A DNA stretch of 64,000 nt from Micromonospora sp. WMMD961 (GTDB taxonomy: Bacteria; Actinomycetota; Actinomycetes; Mycobacteriales; Micromonosporaceae). The notes below the pieces were generated by a model, which saw nothing but the letters and a program-made list of their open reading frames with translations, was not told the DNA's origin and searched no databases. The position numbers and the translations under genes are program-made. Where the stretch lies: the NCBI RefSeq assembly GCF_029626145.1, contig NZ_JARUBJ010000002.1, positions 3,445,501 to 3,509,500 on the forward strand, read 5' to 3'. Shown here piece by piece: positions 51,176-58,179 of the stretch. The stretch's first letter is position 1; each line of letters opens with the position of its first letter.

Positions 51176-51482
51176 CGACAAACCGCCCCGCCGCCCGCCT
51201 CCCCATCACCACACCCGCCTCCTTTGCTGTGCACCCCTATCCGCACCATGTGCCGTGACCTGCGCATGGGCCCTTTCCGCTAGCTGCGGGCGCTTTCTCT
51301 CTGCCGTCACTGAACGTGCCTGGTGCGTATATAGATGCAGAGCAAAGGCTGGTGGTCGGATCCGGCCTCCGACCGCCGAAATTACCCTGCGTCACCATAG
51401 TCGGACGTGGCGTTTGGAGAGCCGCCATGTCCGGTTCCGCGCCGTGAGCGGGACCGCACCGAGCCGAGGTGAGCGCATTTCC
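51176..51482. other. Non-coding stretch with imperfect hairpins
   Basis: No convincing gene. It is less GC-rich than its surroundings (for example TATATAGATG near 51329). Two imperfect hairpins are present: 51402-51412 with 51423-51433 (one G-U pair), and 51434-51441 with about 51449-51456. They may end transcription from the left or belong to a dispersed repeat. Confidence 0.4.
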
Positions 51483-51508
51483 GGAATGACCGACACGTGA
51501 ACCTGGTT
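51483..51508 (+). promoter_or_regulatory. SigR/SigH-type promoter for the first lysozyme-like gene
   Basis: GGAAT (51483-51487), an 18-base spacer, then GTTG (from 51506). This fits the GGAAT-N18/19-GTT consensus of the SigR/SigH group of stress sigma factors. It lies about 100 bases before the start at 51607, and the same pattern occurs three times ahead of the paralogue at 55128. Confidence 0.6.
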
Positions 51509-51606
51509 GTGTCCCCCGTACCGCCGGAGCCCAAACCCTTTTCCGCGGTCATCTCCCGAGGAGCGTTCACCCCGGAGCGCTCCGCACGATCGAAAGGGCA
51601 ACCATC

Positions 51607-52320
51607 GTGAAGGTCGACTTCACTCGATGGCTCCCCGCCATCGCTAAGGACTCGTACCGCAAGACCGCGCTGAGCGTGGCGGGTGTGGCCGCCCTCGGCG
51701 GCCTGGCCCTCGCGCCGACCGCAGTTGCCGCTCCGGTCACCTCCGGACCGCATCAGGGCGCCGTCGCCGCCATCGACCTTGCCACCGGCAAGGCCGCCAC
51801 CTCGGCCCAGCAGGACGACCAGCCCGTCGAGTCGGGCCTGACCACCGGCTCCGCCACCGGCAAGCCGCCGGCCGGCAAGCCCAGCCGAGCCCAGCTGATC
51901 CCGCACGGCATCGAGGGCGCCCAGTCGCGCATCCCGCTCGACGATGCGCAGCTCGCCAACGCCCGGCACATCGTCGACGCCGCCAAGAAGACCGGCGTCG
52001 GTGACCGCGGCGCGGTGATCGGCGTCGCCACCTCGCTGCAGGAGTCGAAGCTCTACAACCTCGGCCACCTGGGCGCGTACAACGACCACGACTCGCAGGG
52101 CCTGTTCCAGCAGCGCCCGTCGTCCGGTTGGGGCACGCCCGAGCAGATCACCGACCCGGAGTACTCCGCCACCGCGTTCTTCAGCGCACTCAAGAACGTG
52201 GGCGGCTGGCAGGACCTGCCGCTGACCACCGCCGCGCAGACCGTCCAGGTCTCCGCATTCCCGTACGCGTACGCGCAGTGGGAGGAGCAGGCGGCGGACA
52301 TCGTCCAGCAGCTCTGGTGA
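51607..52320 (+). CDS. Secreted lysozyme-like protein (paralogue 1)
   Basis: 237 residues. Long signal peptide (helix TALSVAGVAALGGLALAPTAVAAP, cleavage near residue 40), an Ala/Thr/Lys-rich linker, and a C-terminal domain from about 110: ARHIVDAAKKTGVGDRGAVIGVATSLQESKLYNL, YNDHDSQGLFQQRPSSGWGT, AFFSALKNVGGWQDLPLTTAAQTVQ, and YAQWEEQA. The TSLQESKL helix resembles the ES catalytic motif of lytic transglycosylases, so peptidoglycan cleavage is plausible but not demonstrated. GTG start with AAAGGG upstream. Paralogous to the protein at 55128, with shared promoter type. Confidence 0.8.
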   Translation: MKVDFTRWLPAIAKDSYRKTALSVAGVAALGGLALAPTAVAAPVTSGPHQGAVAAIDLATGKAATSAQQDDQPVESGLTTGSATGKPPAGKPSRAQLIPHGIEGAQSRIPLDDAQLANARHIVDAAKKTGVGDRGAVIGVATSLQESKLYNLGHLGAYNDHDSQGLFQQRPSSGWGTPEQITDPEYSATAFFSALKNVGGWQDLPLTTAAQTVQVSAFPYAYAQWEEQAADIVQQLW

Positions 52321-52334
52321 CACCCGCACACACG

Positions 52335-52367
52335 CGCCGGCCGGTCCCCACGTGGGACCGGCCGGCG
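52335..52367. terminator. Hairpin between convergent genes
   Basis: Perfect 14-bp arms (52335-52348 and 52354-52367) with a 5-base loop, 15 bases after the lysozyme-like gene stop and 11 bases from the stop of the minus-strand hydrolase. Likely a shared terminator. Confidence 0.75.
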
Positions 52368-52377
52368 TCGTCGTATC

Positions 52378-53748
52378 TCAGCAGGCCGGATAGAGGCGGC
52401 GGGTGCCGACGGCGGCGGCGTACGCCTCCCGGTCGCTGAACCGGCAGCCGTAGTCGGGCCGCGCCACCACCGCCGGGTCGGTCACGGTGTCGCCGGCCGG
52501 GCGCTTGCCGGTGCGTACCCAGGACACCAGGTCGTCCCAGGCGGCGCCGGCCTCGGCCGGGGTGAACTCGCAGTGCTGCGTGGCCCGGATGGCTCGTTGG
52601 ACCACCAGCTTGCTGCGACCGTGCCGTGCCACGTCCGCTGCGTACGCCTGCTCCATGCTGAACGGCACGAACAGGTCACCGAGGCCGTGCAGGCTGAGCA
52701 CCGGCGCGGTGGGCCGACCGGCGATCCGCGGCACCTCGGTCAGCGTCGGCAGGAGCCGCTGCACCACGTTCTCCGGGGCGACCCGCCGCACTGTGGCGTT
52801 GACGTTCACCGGGCTGTTCGGGGCGTACCGGGTGAGCAGGTTGGTGGACAGCTGACCGGGCCGCTGGGCGGGGGAGTTGCCGCTCCCGGTGGGCACGCTG
52901 ATCGAGAAGAGGAAATCCTTCCAGACCGCGAACGCCGCGTCCGCGCCCGGACGCGGCCCGCCCGAACGGTTCACGGTGATCGCCCGCAACTGCTTGCCCC
53001 GGTCCGTGGTGGTGTCCGGCCCGGTGGGGGTCAGCCCGGCCAGACCGAGCGCCACCTGGATGCGGGGTACGGCGTTCGTCAGGTAGTCGGCCGGCGTCGG
53101 GTACGCCGGCAGCCCGGCGAGGGTCTGCGCGACCAGGTTGTAGTCCAGATAGAAGTCGAGCAGCGTCTGGTCGCCGAGCACCCCGCACATCGGCAGCGCC
53201 CCGTCGTAGTAGCCGGGGTACTGCTCCAGTGAGCGACCGATGACGTACCCGCCCATCGACACCCCGGCGACGTAGGTGTGCTGCGGCCGGCGGACCGTCC
53301 GGCCGAAGTGGTCGGCGAGATCCTTGGTGCCCAGCACCCCGGAACGGATGTCGAAGCCGTTGCGGTCGTACGAGGACGACGCCCACGCGTACCCCTGCTC
53401 CAGGAGTCGCTGGCGCAGCCCGAAGCCCGGCGGCTCCGGCGAGAGCACCGTGCCCTGGCCGCGGTAGCCGTGCGCCCACAACAGCAGGTCACCGTTCCAC
53501 CGTGCCGGGACCTCGATGATGTACCCGGCGTGGCGGTGCACCCCCTGACGTACCGTCGTCGGCTTGCCGCCGACCACCATCGGCGCCAACGGCGGATTCT
53601 CGATGGTGTACCCGGGCAGCGGCTCCCCGCCTCCCTGGTCGTGACCGGTGGCGTTGGCCGGCGCGGCGCCGGCCAGCCCGACGGCGAGAGTCATCGTCGC
53701 GGTGGCGGCGAGCAGCCGGCGGAGGGTACGAACGGGTGCGGACAGCAT
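52378..53748 (-). CDS. Secreted alpha/beta hydrolase
   Basis: 456 residues. Signal peptide ends near ANA-TG (about 34). WNGDLLLWAHGYRGQG is the oxyanion strand region, nucleophile Ser in VAGVSMGGYVIGRSL (GxSxG), Asp likely in SLHGLGDLFVPF, and His in RATQHCEF. The large size with an inserted cap resembles secreted esterase/lipase-like proteins of actinomycetes. ATG at 53748 with GGGGAG upstream. A 14-bp perfect palindrome lies 55 bases upstream of the start and may be its operator. Confidence 0.85.
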   Translation of the reverse strand: MLSAPVRTLRRLLAATATMTLAVGLAGAAPANATGHDQGGGEPLPGYTIENPPLAPMVVGGKPTTVRQGVHRHAGYIIEVPARWNGDLLLWAHGYRGQGTVLSPEPPGFGLRQRLLEQGYAWASSSYDRNGFDIRSGVLGTKDLADHFGRTVRRPQHTYVAGVSMGGYVIGRSLEQYPGYYDGALPMCGVLGDQTLLDFYLDYNLVAQTLAGLPAYPTPADYLTNAVPRIQVALGLAGLTPTGPDTTTDRGKQLRAITVNRSGGPRPGADAAFAVWKDFLFSISVPTGSGNSPAQRPGQLSTNLLTRYAPNSPVNVNATVRRVAPENVVQRLLPTLTEVPRIAGRPTAPVLSLHGLGDLFVPFSMEQAYAADVARHGRSKLVVQRAIRATQHCEFTPAEAGAAWDDLVSWVRTGKRPAGDTVTDPAVVARPDYGCRFSDREAYAAAVGTRRLYPAC

Positions 53749-53802
53749 CGGTGCTCCCCATCGGACGGATGTCGCCCGGGGGCGACCAGGCGGGACGGTT
53801 GC

Positions 53803-53816
53803 CTACCGGCCGGTAG
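53803..53816. promoter_or_regulatory. Palindrome upstream of the hydrolase gene, operator candidate
   Basis: CTACCGGCCGGTAG is perfectly symmetric. TACCGRCCGGTA-like palindromes are common TetR operators, but no regulator gene is adjacent. Confidence 0.4.
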
Positions 53817-54115
53817 CGCCCTGAACCTAGGACCGCCGTCGACCAGTGTCAATGTCTACGTTGATCGGCTGGTCAAGCTCGACTGTCCGGCTGATCGGGC
53901 CCCGGGCTCGTGCGCCGTCAGTGCGGTCGGCGCTCGGTGAGGCCCTTCGCGCGTTGACCCGGCCGCCCGTGCGCGCGGGATGCGGACCACCGTCCGTGCG
54001 CGCGGGGATGCGGACCGCCGTCCGTGCCGGGTCAGCCGGCATGCTGGTCGGTGAGGTGCCGGCCACCGGTACCCGGCTGCGTGAGCAGGCAGACCTGTCG
54101 GGTTGACTTGTCGCC
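53817..54115. other. Intergenic region with a short tandem duplication
   Basis: I find no supportable gene. It contains two adjacent copies of a 27-28 base unit (53969-53995 and 53996-54023) beginning GTGCGCGCGGG, and partial dyads near 53843-53876. Confidence 0.5.
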
Positions 54116-54427
54116 GTGGACGAGTCAATCTGGGAGGCGGCCCGCGCGTCGCGGAGCTGGTTGGACAACGCGAACGGCACCGGGCAGACCGAACTGACCT
54201 GCCGCATCCTGAAGCTGACCGAGGAGGCGGGGGAGGCGTCCGCCGCCTGGATCGGGCTGCTTGGGCAGAATCCGCGCAAGGGCGTCACCCACACCCGCGA
54301 GGACGTAGCCGCCGAGCTGGCCGACGTCGCCTTCACCGCGTTGGTGGCCATCGAAAGCCTGGGGCTGGACGCCCAGACGGTCCTGGGTGCCTGCGCCGCC
54401 AAAGTCCGCTCCCGCCTCGCCAGCTGA
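54116..54427 (+). CDS. MazG-like nucleotide pyrophosphohydrolase family protein
   Basis: 103 residues. ILKLTEEAGEASAAWIG and EDVAAELADVAFTALVAIE supply the ExxE and ExxD acidic motifs that bind magnesium in all-alpha NTP pyrophosphohydrolases. It is the length of MazG-like single-domain proteins. It probably hydrolyses non-canonical or damaged NTPs. GTG start with no ribosome site. Located between the two lysozyme-like genes. Confidence 0.82.
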   Translation: MDESIWEAARASRSWLDNANGTGQTELTCRILKLTEEAGEASAAWIGLLGQNPRKGVTHTREDVAAELADVAFTALVAIESLGLDAQTVLGACAAKVRSRLAS

Positions 54428-54512
54428 GCGAGCCCGCCACCCGACGCCCCCTTTCGGCCCGGCTCACTCGGCCGCCGTGGCCGGCTCGGCTCGCTCGGCC
54501 GGTTTGTTCGCC

Positions 54513-54566
54513 TGGCCCGGTGGCCCGGTGGCCCGGTGGCCCGGTGGCCGGTTGGCCCGTTGGCCG
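54513..54566. repeat. Octamer tandem repeat
   Basis: Unit TGGCCCGG occurs four times in a row from 54513, followed by three degraded copies (TGGCCGG, TTGGCCCG, TTGGCCG). Probably slippage-prone non-coding sequence. Confidence 0.8.
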
Positions 54567-54642
54567 CGGCTGGCCTCGTTCGCTTCGGCCACGGTTTTCT
54601 GTAGCTCTGGTCTTACGTCCCCGCTCGGCATGGCTCTGATTT

Positions 54643-54721
54643 GTGATCGACTCGGTTTCCGTGAAGTCGGGGTGTCAGACCGTCTCGGATGCCCCGGCTT
54701 TCGCGAAGGCGAGTGGATCAC
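54643..54721. repeat. Imperfect 79-base palindrome, possible dispersed REP-like element
   Basis: Outer arms GTGATCGACTCG and CGAGTGGATCAC differ at one position, and the inner parts keep about 75 percent complementarity around TCGGGGTGTC / GATGCCCCGG. It is longer than a terminator and lies in a gene-free stretch. Copy number elsewhere is unknown. Confidence 0.6.
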
Positions 54722-54795
54722 GCACGGTTGTGAGGTCCTCTACGGTTTGTTCCGTTTGGGTGGTATCGGCCTGTGGTCGGGGGCACTCGCCGGCC

Positions 54796-54821
54796 GGAAT
54801 CACGGCGGGGTCGGGGTCGTT
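54796..54821 (+). promoter_or_regulatory. SigR/SigH-type promoter copy 1 upstream of paralogue 2
   Basis: GGAAT (54796-54800), an 18-base spacer, GTTG from 54819. First of three in-line copies ahead of the gene at 55128. Confidence 0.5.
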
Positions 54822-54869
54822 GCACATCCTGACAATCGCAGGACCACGGCCTGTCGGCGCGGTGGTCCG

Positions 54870-54905
54870 CCCCCGGGAATGACCCCGGCCCCCGGGTCGT
54901 TACAC
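54870..54905 (+). promoter_or_regulatory. SigR/SigH-type promoter copy 2 within a 36-base repeat
   Basis: GGGAAT (54875-54880), an 18-base spacer, GTT (54899-54901). The whole 36-base block recurs at 54961-54996 with one difference. The block is also weakly self-complementary (AATGACCC with GGGTCGTT). Confidence 0.6.
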
Positions 54906-54960
54906 CTGGACCCCGGCCGGACCGGCACCCCGCGTCACCGGGTGCCGCGGAACCGGTCGC

Positions 54961-54996
54961 CCCCCGGGAATGACCCCGGCCCTCGGGTCGTTACAC
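54961..54996 (+). promoter_or_regulatory. SigR/SigH-type promoter copy 3 within a 36-base repeat
   Basis: GGGAAT (54966-54971), an 18-base spacer, GTT (54990-54992). It is the closest copy to the gene, about 135 bases before its start, leaving a moderately long leader. Confidence 0.6.
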
Positions 54997-55127
54997 ACGG
55001 GCCCGGCGCCGCGAGCCCCCGCTCGCAGGCCGCCGATGAACCCCCAAGACTTTGTTGCAGCGCCGGACGAGGTGCTCTCACCCGTGGCATGTGTGCGGGT
55101 GTCCTTACCCCCGAAGGAGCTTCCCCC

Positions 55128-55688
55128 ATGAACACGATCATGCGTAAGAGCGTGCTGTCCGTTGCTGGTCTGGCGTTCGCCGGTGGTGTGTTCGCCGGTC
55201 CGGTCGCCGCCCACGCCAACCCCGTTGACGCCAAGCCCGTCGCGGTCGCCGTGCAGTCGGCGGCGCCGAAGCCGCAGGGCGAGCAGTCGCACATCACCCT
55301 CAACGACGAGCAGACCGCCAACGTCAAGGCGATCATCGCCGCGACGAAGAAGGCCGGCCTGCCCGAGCGGGCCGCGGTCATCTCGATCGCCACCAGCCTG
55401 CAGGAGTCGAAGCTGGAGAACCTGGGCCACCTGGGCGATATGAACGACCATGACTCGCTGGGTCTGTTCCAGCAGCGCCCGTCCAGTGGTTGGGGTACCC
55501 CGGAGCAGATCACCGACCCCGAGTACTCGACCACGGCGTTCCTGAAGGGCCTGAAGCAGGTCGACGGGTGGCAGGACATGCCGCTGACCGAGGCCGCGCA
55601 GACCGTGCAGGTGTCGGCCTACCCGGACGCGTACGCCCAGTGGGAGCAGCAGGCCACCGACCTGGTCGCCCAGTACTGGAACAGCTGA
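55128..55688 (+). CDS. Secreted lysozyme-like protein (paralogue 2)
   Basis: 186 residues. Signal peptide MRKSVLSVAGLAFAGGVFAG with cleavage near AHA-NP (about 29). After a short linker the domain matches paralogue 1 closely: TSLQESKLENLGHLGDMNDH, GLFQQRPSSGWGTPEQITDP, QVDGWQDMPLTEAAQTVQVS, YAQWEQQATDLV. The linker is much shorter than in paralogue 1. The Glu in QESKL is the catalytic candidate if it is a muramidase. ATG with AAGGAG upstream. Three tandem SigR/SigH-type promoters precede it, and a strong terminator follows. Confidence 0.82.
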   Translation: MNTIMRKSVLSVAGLAFAGGVFAGPVAAHANPVDAKPVAVAVQSAAPKPQGEQSHITLNDEQTANVKAIIAATKKAGLPERAAVISIATSLQESKLENLGHLGDMNDHDSLGLFQQRPSSGWGTPEQITDPEYSTTAFLKGLKQVDGWQDMPLTEAAQTVQVSAYPDAYAQWEQQATDLVAQYWNS

Positions 55689-55719
55689 CCCACCGCACCG
55701 CAGCACCGACGCCACACGA

Positions 55720-55758
55720 CCGCTGGCCGGCACCCCACCACGGGGTGCCGGCCAGCGG
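55720..55758 (+). terminator. Intrinsic terminator hairpin after paralogue 2
   Basis: Perfect 17-bp arms (55720-55736 and 55742-55758) with a 5-base loop, about 30 bases after the stop. Confidence 0.85.
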
Positions 55759-55815
55759 CATATCCACTACCGCCGACCACCGCCACCGCCGGGCGAAGGC
55801 GGCGGCACGTCCAAC

Positions 55816-55868
55816 CGAGATCTTGGACAGTTTCCGTTCCGCGTGAACGGAAACTCTCCAAGATCTCG
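55816..55868. repeat. 53-base near-perfect palindrome
   Basis: 24-base arms (55816-55839 and 55845-55868) with one mismatch and a CGCGT loop. Outer ends CGAGATCTTGGA / TCCAAGATCTCG. It is AT-richer than its surroundings and sits between a strong terminator and the next gene, so it is probably a dispersed repeat or a binding site, not a terminator. Confidence 0.75.
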
Positions 55869-55988
55869 CGTTCGGCGACCGTTCGGCGACCGGTCGGCGA
55901 CGTAGTGGAGTGACGCTGGGGGCGCGGAGTGATCCGATCGGCCGGCGGGTACGTACCTCCCGTCGGGGACCGGCGGAGGGACAGAGGT

Positions 55989-56963
55989 ATGACCGCGGTG
56001 GGGTACGGCACGAATCGTGAACCGGAGGCGCCGCCGGAACCCGCCGGTGAAGACGTACCGCTGCGGTGGTCCACGGGGTCCCGCCTGCTGGTGGCTGCTG
56101 CGGCTGTCGTGCTGCTGTTGGGCGCGGCCGCGGTGGCCGTGATCATCGCGGACCCCGGGCGACTCGGCACGACCCACGCTGGTGGCCCCGACGGCACCAG
56201 GCCCGACGGCACCAGGCCCGACGGCATCCGGCCCGACGACATTGGCCGCGCGGGAGGCGTCCCCGACCCGGACGCGGCTGATGGGCGATCCGCTGCCGAC
56301 GATCGGCTGCTCACGGCGCCACTGGCGGGTCGGCAGAAAGGCACCTTCGTGCTCGCGGACGGGGTGTCCTCGTTCGACCTGCGGGTGGCCGAGCTGGGGA
56401 ACGACCTGTACCGGATCAGCAGCCCGACCAGCTCGTCGGTGGTGGGTCGACCGACCGTCACCGGGGAGACCGTCCGACTCGAACTCGCGGAGTCCGGGGA
56501 GCGTGGCACACGGGCCGTCCGGGTGCTGCTCAACGAGCGGGTCGCCTGGCGTCTGCACCTCGTCGGCGGGGTGAGCAGTCAGGTGCTGGATCTGACCAGG
56601 GCCCGGCTGCTGGGCGTGGAACTCGCCGGCGGGTCGTCCCGCACCGAGATCCTGCTGCCACCGATCACCGCGGCCAGCACCGGCAGCGCGCCCGGTGCCG
56701 GCAGCCCGGAGGGTGCCAGCATCCTGACGGTACGACTCGTCGGTGGAACCAGTCAGCTCGACATCCGGCTCGCCGGCGAGACGCCGGTGCGGGTTCGCGT
56801 GGGAGCGGGCGCCGGTTCGGTCGCGCTGGGCACCGACCGTTGGGATGGGGTGGGCGCGGGTGCGGTCGTCAGTACGCCGGGTTGGGATCGTGCGACCGAA
56901 CGGCTCTACCTGGACCTGGTCGCGGGTGCGAACCGGGTGACGGTGTCCGCCGGTGCCCGGTGA
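55989..56963 (+). CDS. Membrane-anchored protein of unknown function with repeat linker
   Basis: 324 residues. Short acidic N-terminus, one transmembrane helix (LLVAAAAVVLLLGAAAVAVIIA, about 34-55), a linker with four PDG-type repeats (GTRPDGTRPDGIRPDD), and an extracytoplasmic beta-rich domain (about 110-324) with repeated GG-S/T-Q/R turns (VGGVSSQVLDL, AGGSSRTEILL, VGGTSQLDIRL, GAGSVALG). The repeated strands suggest a beta-helix or polymer-like fold. Not recognised. ATG at 55989 with AGAGG upstream. Confidence 0.65.
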   Translation: MTAVGYGTNREPEAPPEPAGEDVPLRWSTGSRLLVAAAAVVLLLGAAAVAVIIADPGRLGTTHAGGPDGTRPDGTRPDGIRPDDIGRAGGVPDPDAADGRSAADDRLLTAPLAGRQKGTFVLADGVSSFDLRVAELGNDLYRISSPTSSSVVGRPTVTGETVRLELAESGERGTRAVRVLLNERVAWRLHLVGGVSSQVLDLTRARLLGVELAGGSSRTEILLPPITAASTGSAPGAGSPEGASILTVRLVGGTSQLDIRLAGETPVRVRVGAGAGSVALGTDRWDGVGAGAVVSTPGWDRATERLYLDLVAGANRVTVSAGAR

Positions 56964-56964
56964 G

Positions 56965-57050
56965 CCGGGTAGCCAAGGACCACGGCCGGTAGACCGGGTA
57001 GCCAAGGACCACGGCCGGTAGACCGGGTAGCCAAGGACCACGGCCGGTGA
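56965..57050. repeat. 29-bp tandem repeat, three copies
   Basis: Unit starts CCGGGTAGCCAAGGACCACG; copies at 56965, 56994 and 57023, essentially identical, immediately after the stop of the membrane-protein gene. No intervening spacers, so not a CRISPR array. Confidence 0.9.
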
Positions 57051-57120
57051 ACCACGAGCGACGGCAGGCGGTGAACCGAAGCGCTGCGGTCGTGGGTGGG
57101 CGTGAGCGTACAGTCGGGCG

Positions 57121-58098
57121 GTGGAGCGTACCGACTCGATGCTGGCGCAGACCCGACCACCCGGCGTGGCCGACGTTGATCCCGGCAGTGTGCTGTTGCC
57201 CGGCCACGACGTGCCGTTGGGGAGGTACACCACCGTGCGGCGACTGTTGCCGCAGCGTCCCCGCCGGATGGTCGGCGCGTGGTGTTTCGTCGACCACTTC
57301 GGCCCGGACGATGTGGCGCAGCGGCCCGGCATGGAGGTGCCCCCGCACCCGCACACCGGTCTGCAGACGGTGACCTGGCTGCTGGACGGGGAGATCCTGC
57401 ACCGGGACAGCCTCGGCAACGTCCAGCCGATCCGGCCCGGTCAGTTGAACGTGATGACCTCCGGGAACGGCATCGCCCACTCCGAGCGGTCGCCGGCCGT
57501 CCATCCGCCGGTGATGCACGGCGTACAGCTGTGGGTGGCGTTGCCTGATGCGGCGCGCACCGGGGCGGCGGACTTCGCGCACCACGCCGACCTGCCCCGT
57601 TGGCGCGACGGCGACCTGGGCGTCACCCTGCTGGTCGGCGAGTTCGGCGGGCAGCGGTCGCCGGCGGTGGTGCACACCCCGCTGGTGGGTGTGCAACTGG
57701 AGCTGGGCGGTGAGGCGCCGACGACGCTGTCGTTGCGGCCCGATTTCGAGTACGCCGTGCTGGCGATGTCCGGGTCCGCGGAGGCGGCTGGGGTGGGGTT
57801 CGAGCCGGGGGCGTTGCTCTACCTGGGTACGGGTCGCCGCGAGCTGACCGTGCGGGGAGGGTCGGGGGCCCGGTTGCTGTTGCTGGGCGGTACGCCGTTC
57901 GAAGAGCCGCTGGTGATGTGGTGGAACTTCGTCGGCCGCTCGCACGAGGAGATCGTCGCCGCCCGGGAGGCCTGGATGGCGGGCGACGCACGCTTCGGTG
58001 TGGTCGCCGACGATCCGGCGCCGCCGCTGCCGGCTCCCGCCCTGCCCACCACCCGCCTCAAGGCCCGCGACCGCACCGGCGGCCTGCACGACCAATAG
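57121..58098 (+). CDS. Pirin family protein
   Basis: 325 residues, bicupin. The N-terminal cupin metal site is visible in VPPHPHTGLQTVTWLLDGEILHRDS and the pirin signature around QLNVMTSGNGIAHSERSP. The second cupin covers about 180-280, with the FEEPLVMWWNFVGRSHEEI motif at its end. Bacterial pirins bind Fe and may act as quercetinase-like enzymes or regulators. TACAGT (57109-57114) ends six bases before the GTG, with no ribosome site, so it is probably leaderless. A 36-bp duplication overlaps the stop codon. Confidence 0.92.
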   Translation: MERTDSMLAQTRPPGVADVDPGSVLLPGHDVPLGRYTTVRRLLPQRPRRMVGAWCFVDHFGPDDVAQRPGMEVPPHPHTGLQTVTWLLDGEILHRDSLGNVQPIRPGQLNVMTSGNGIAHSERSPAVHPPVMHGVQLWVALPDAARTGAADFAHHADLPRWRDGDLGVTLLVGEFGGQRSPAVVHTPLVGVQLELGGEAPTTLSLRPDFEYAVLAMSGSAEAAGVGFEPGALLYLGTGRRELTVRGGSGARLLLLGGTPFEEPLVMWWNFVGRSHEEIVAAREAWMAGDARFGVVADDPAPPLPAPALPTTRLKARDRTGGLHDQ

Positions 58099-58126
58099 GC
58101 CCGCGATCGCACCGGCGGCCTGCACG
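58062..58126. repeat. 36-bp direct duplication spanning the pirin stop codon
   Basis: A 29-base block (58062-58090) recurs at 58098-58126 with one change. The stop codon TAG (58096-58098) lies at the junction, so the second copy preserves a former C-terminus (codons for ARDRTGGLH) as non-coding sequence. Confidence 0.8.
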
Positions 58127-58179
58127 GCGAGCGGGCTGCGGCCAGAGTGTGACCCTCGGTCGCGCGGGTAGTCGCCGGC

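Noticed and set aside
53846..54106. Plus-strand open frame in the gap before the MazG-like gene
   Set aside because: It runs through a tandem duplication, has low-complexity composition and no ribosome site.
56965..57050. Repeats that could suggest a CRISPR array
   Set aside because: Three exact 29-bp units without spacers and no cas genes anywhere in the window.
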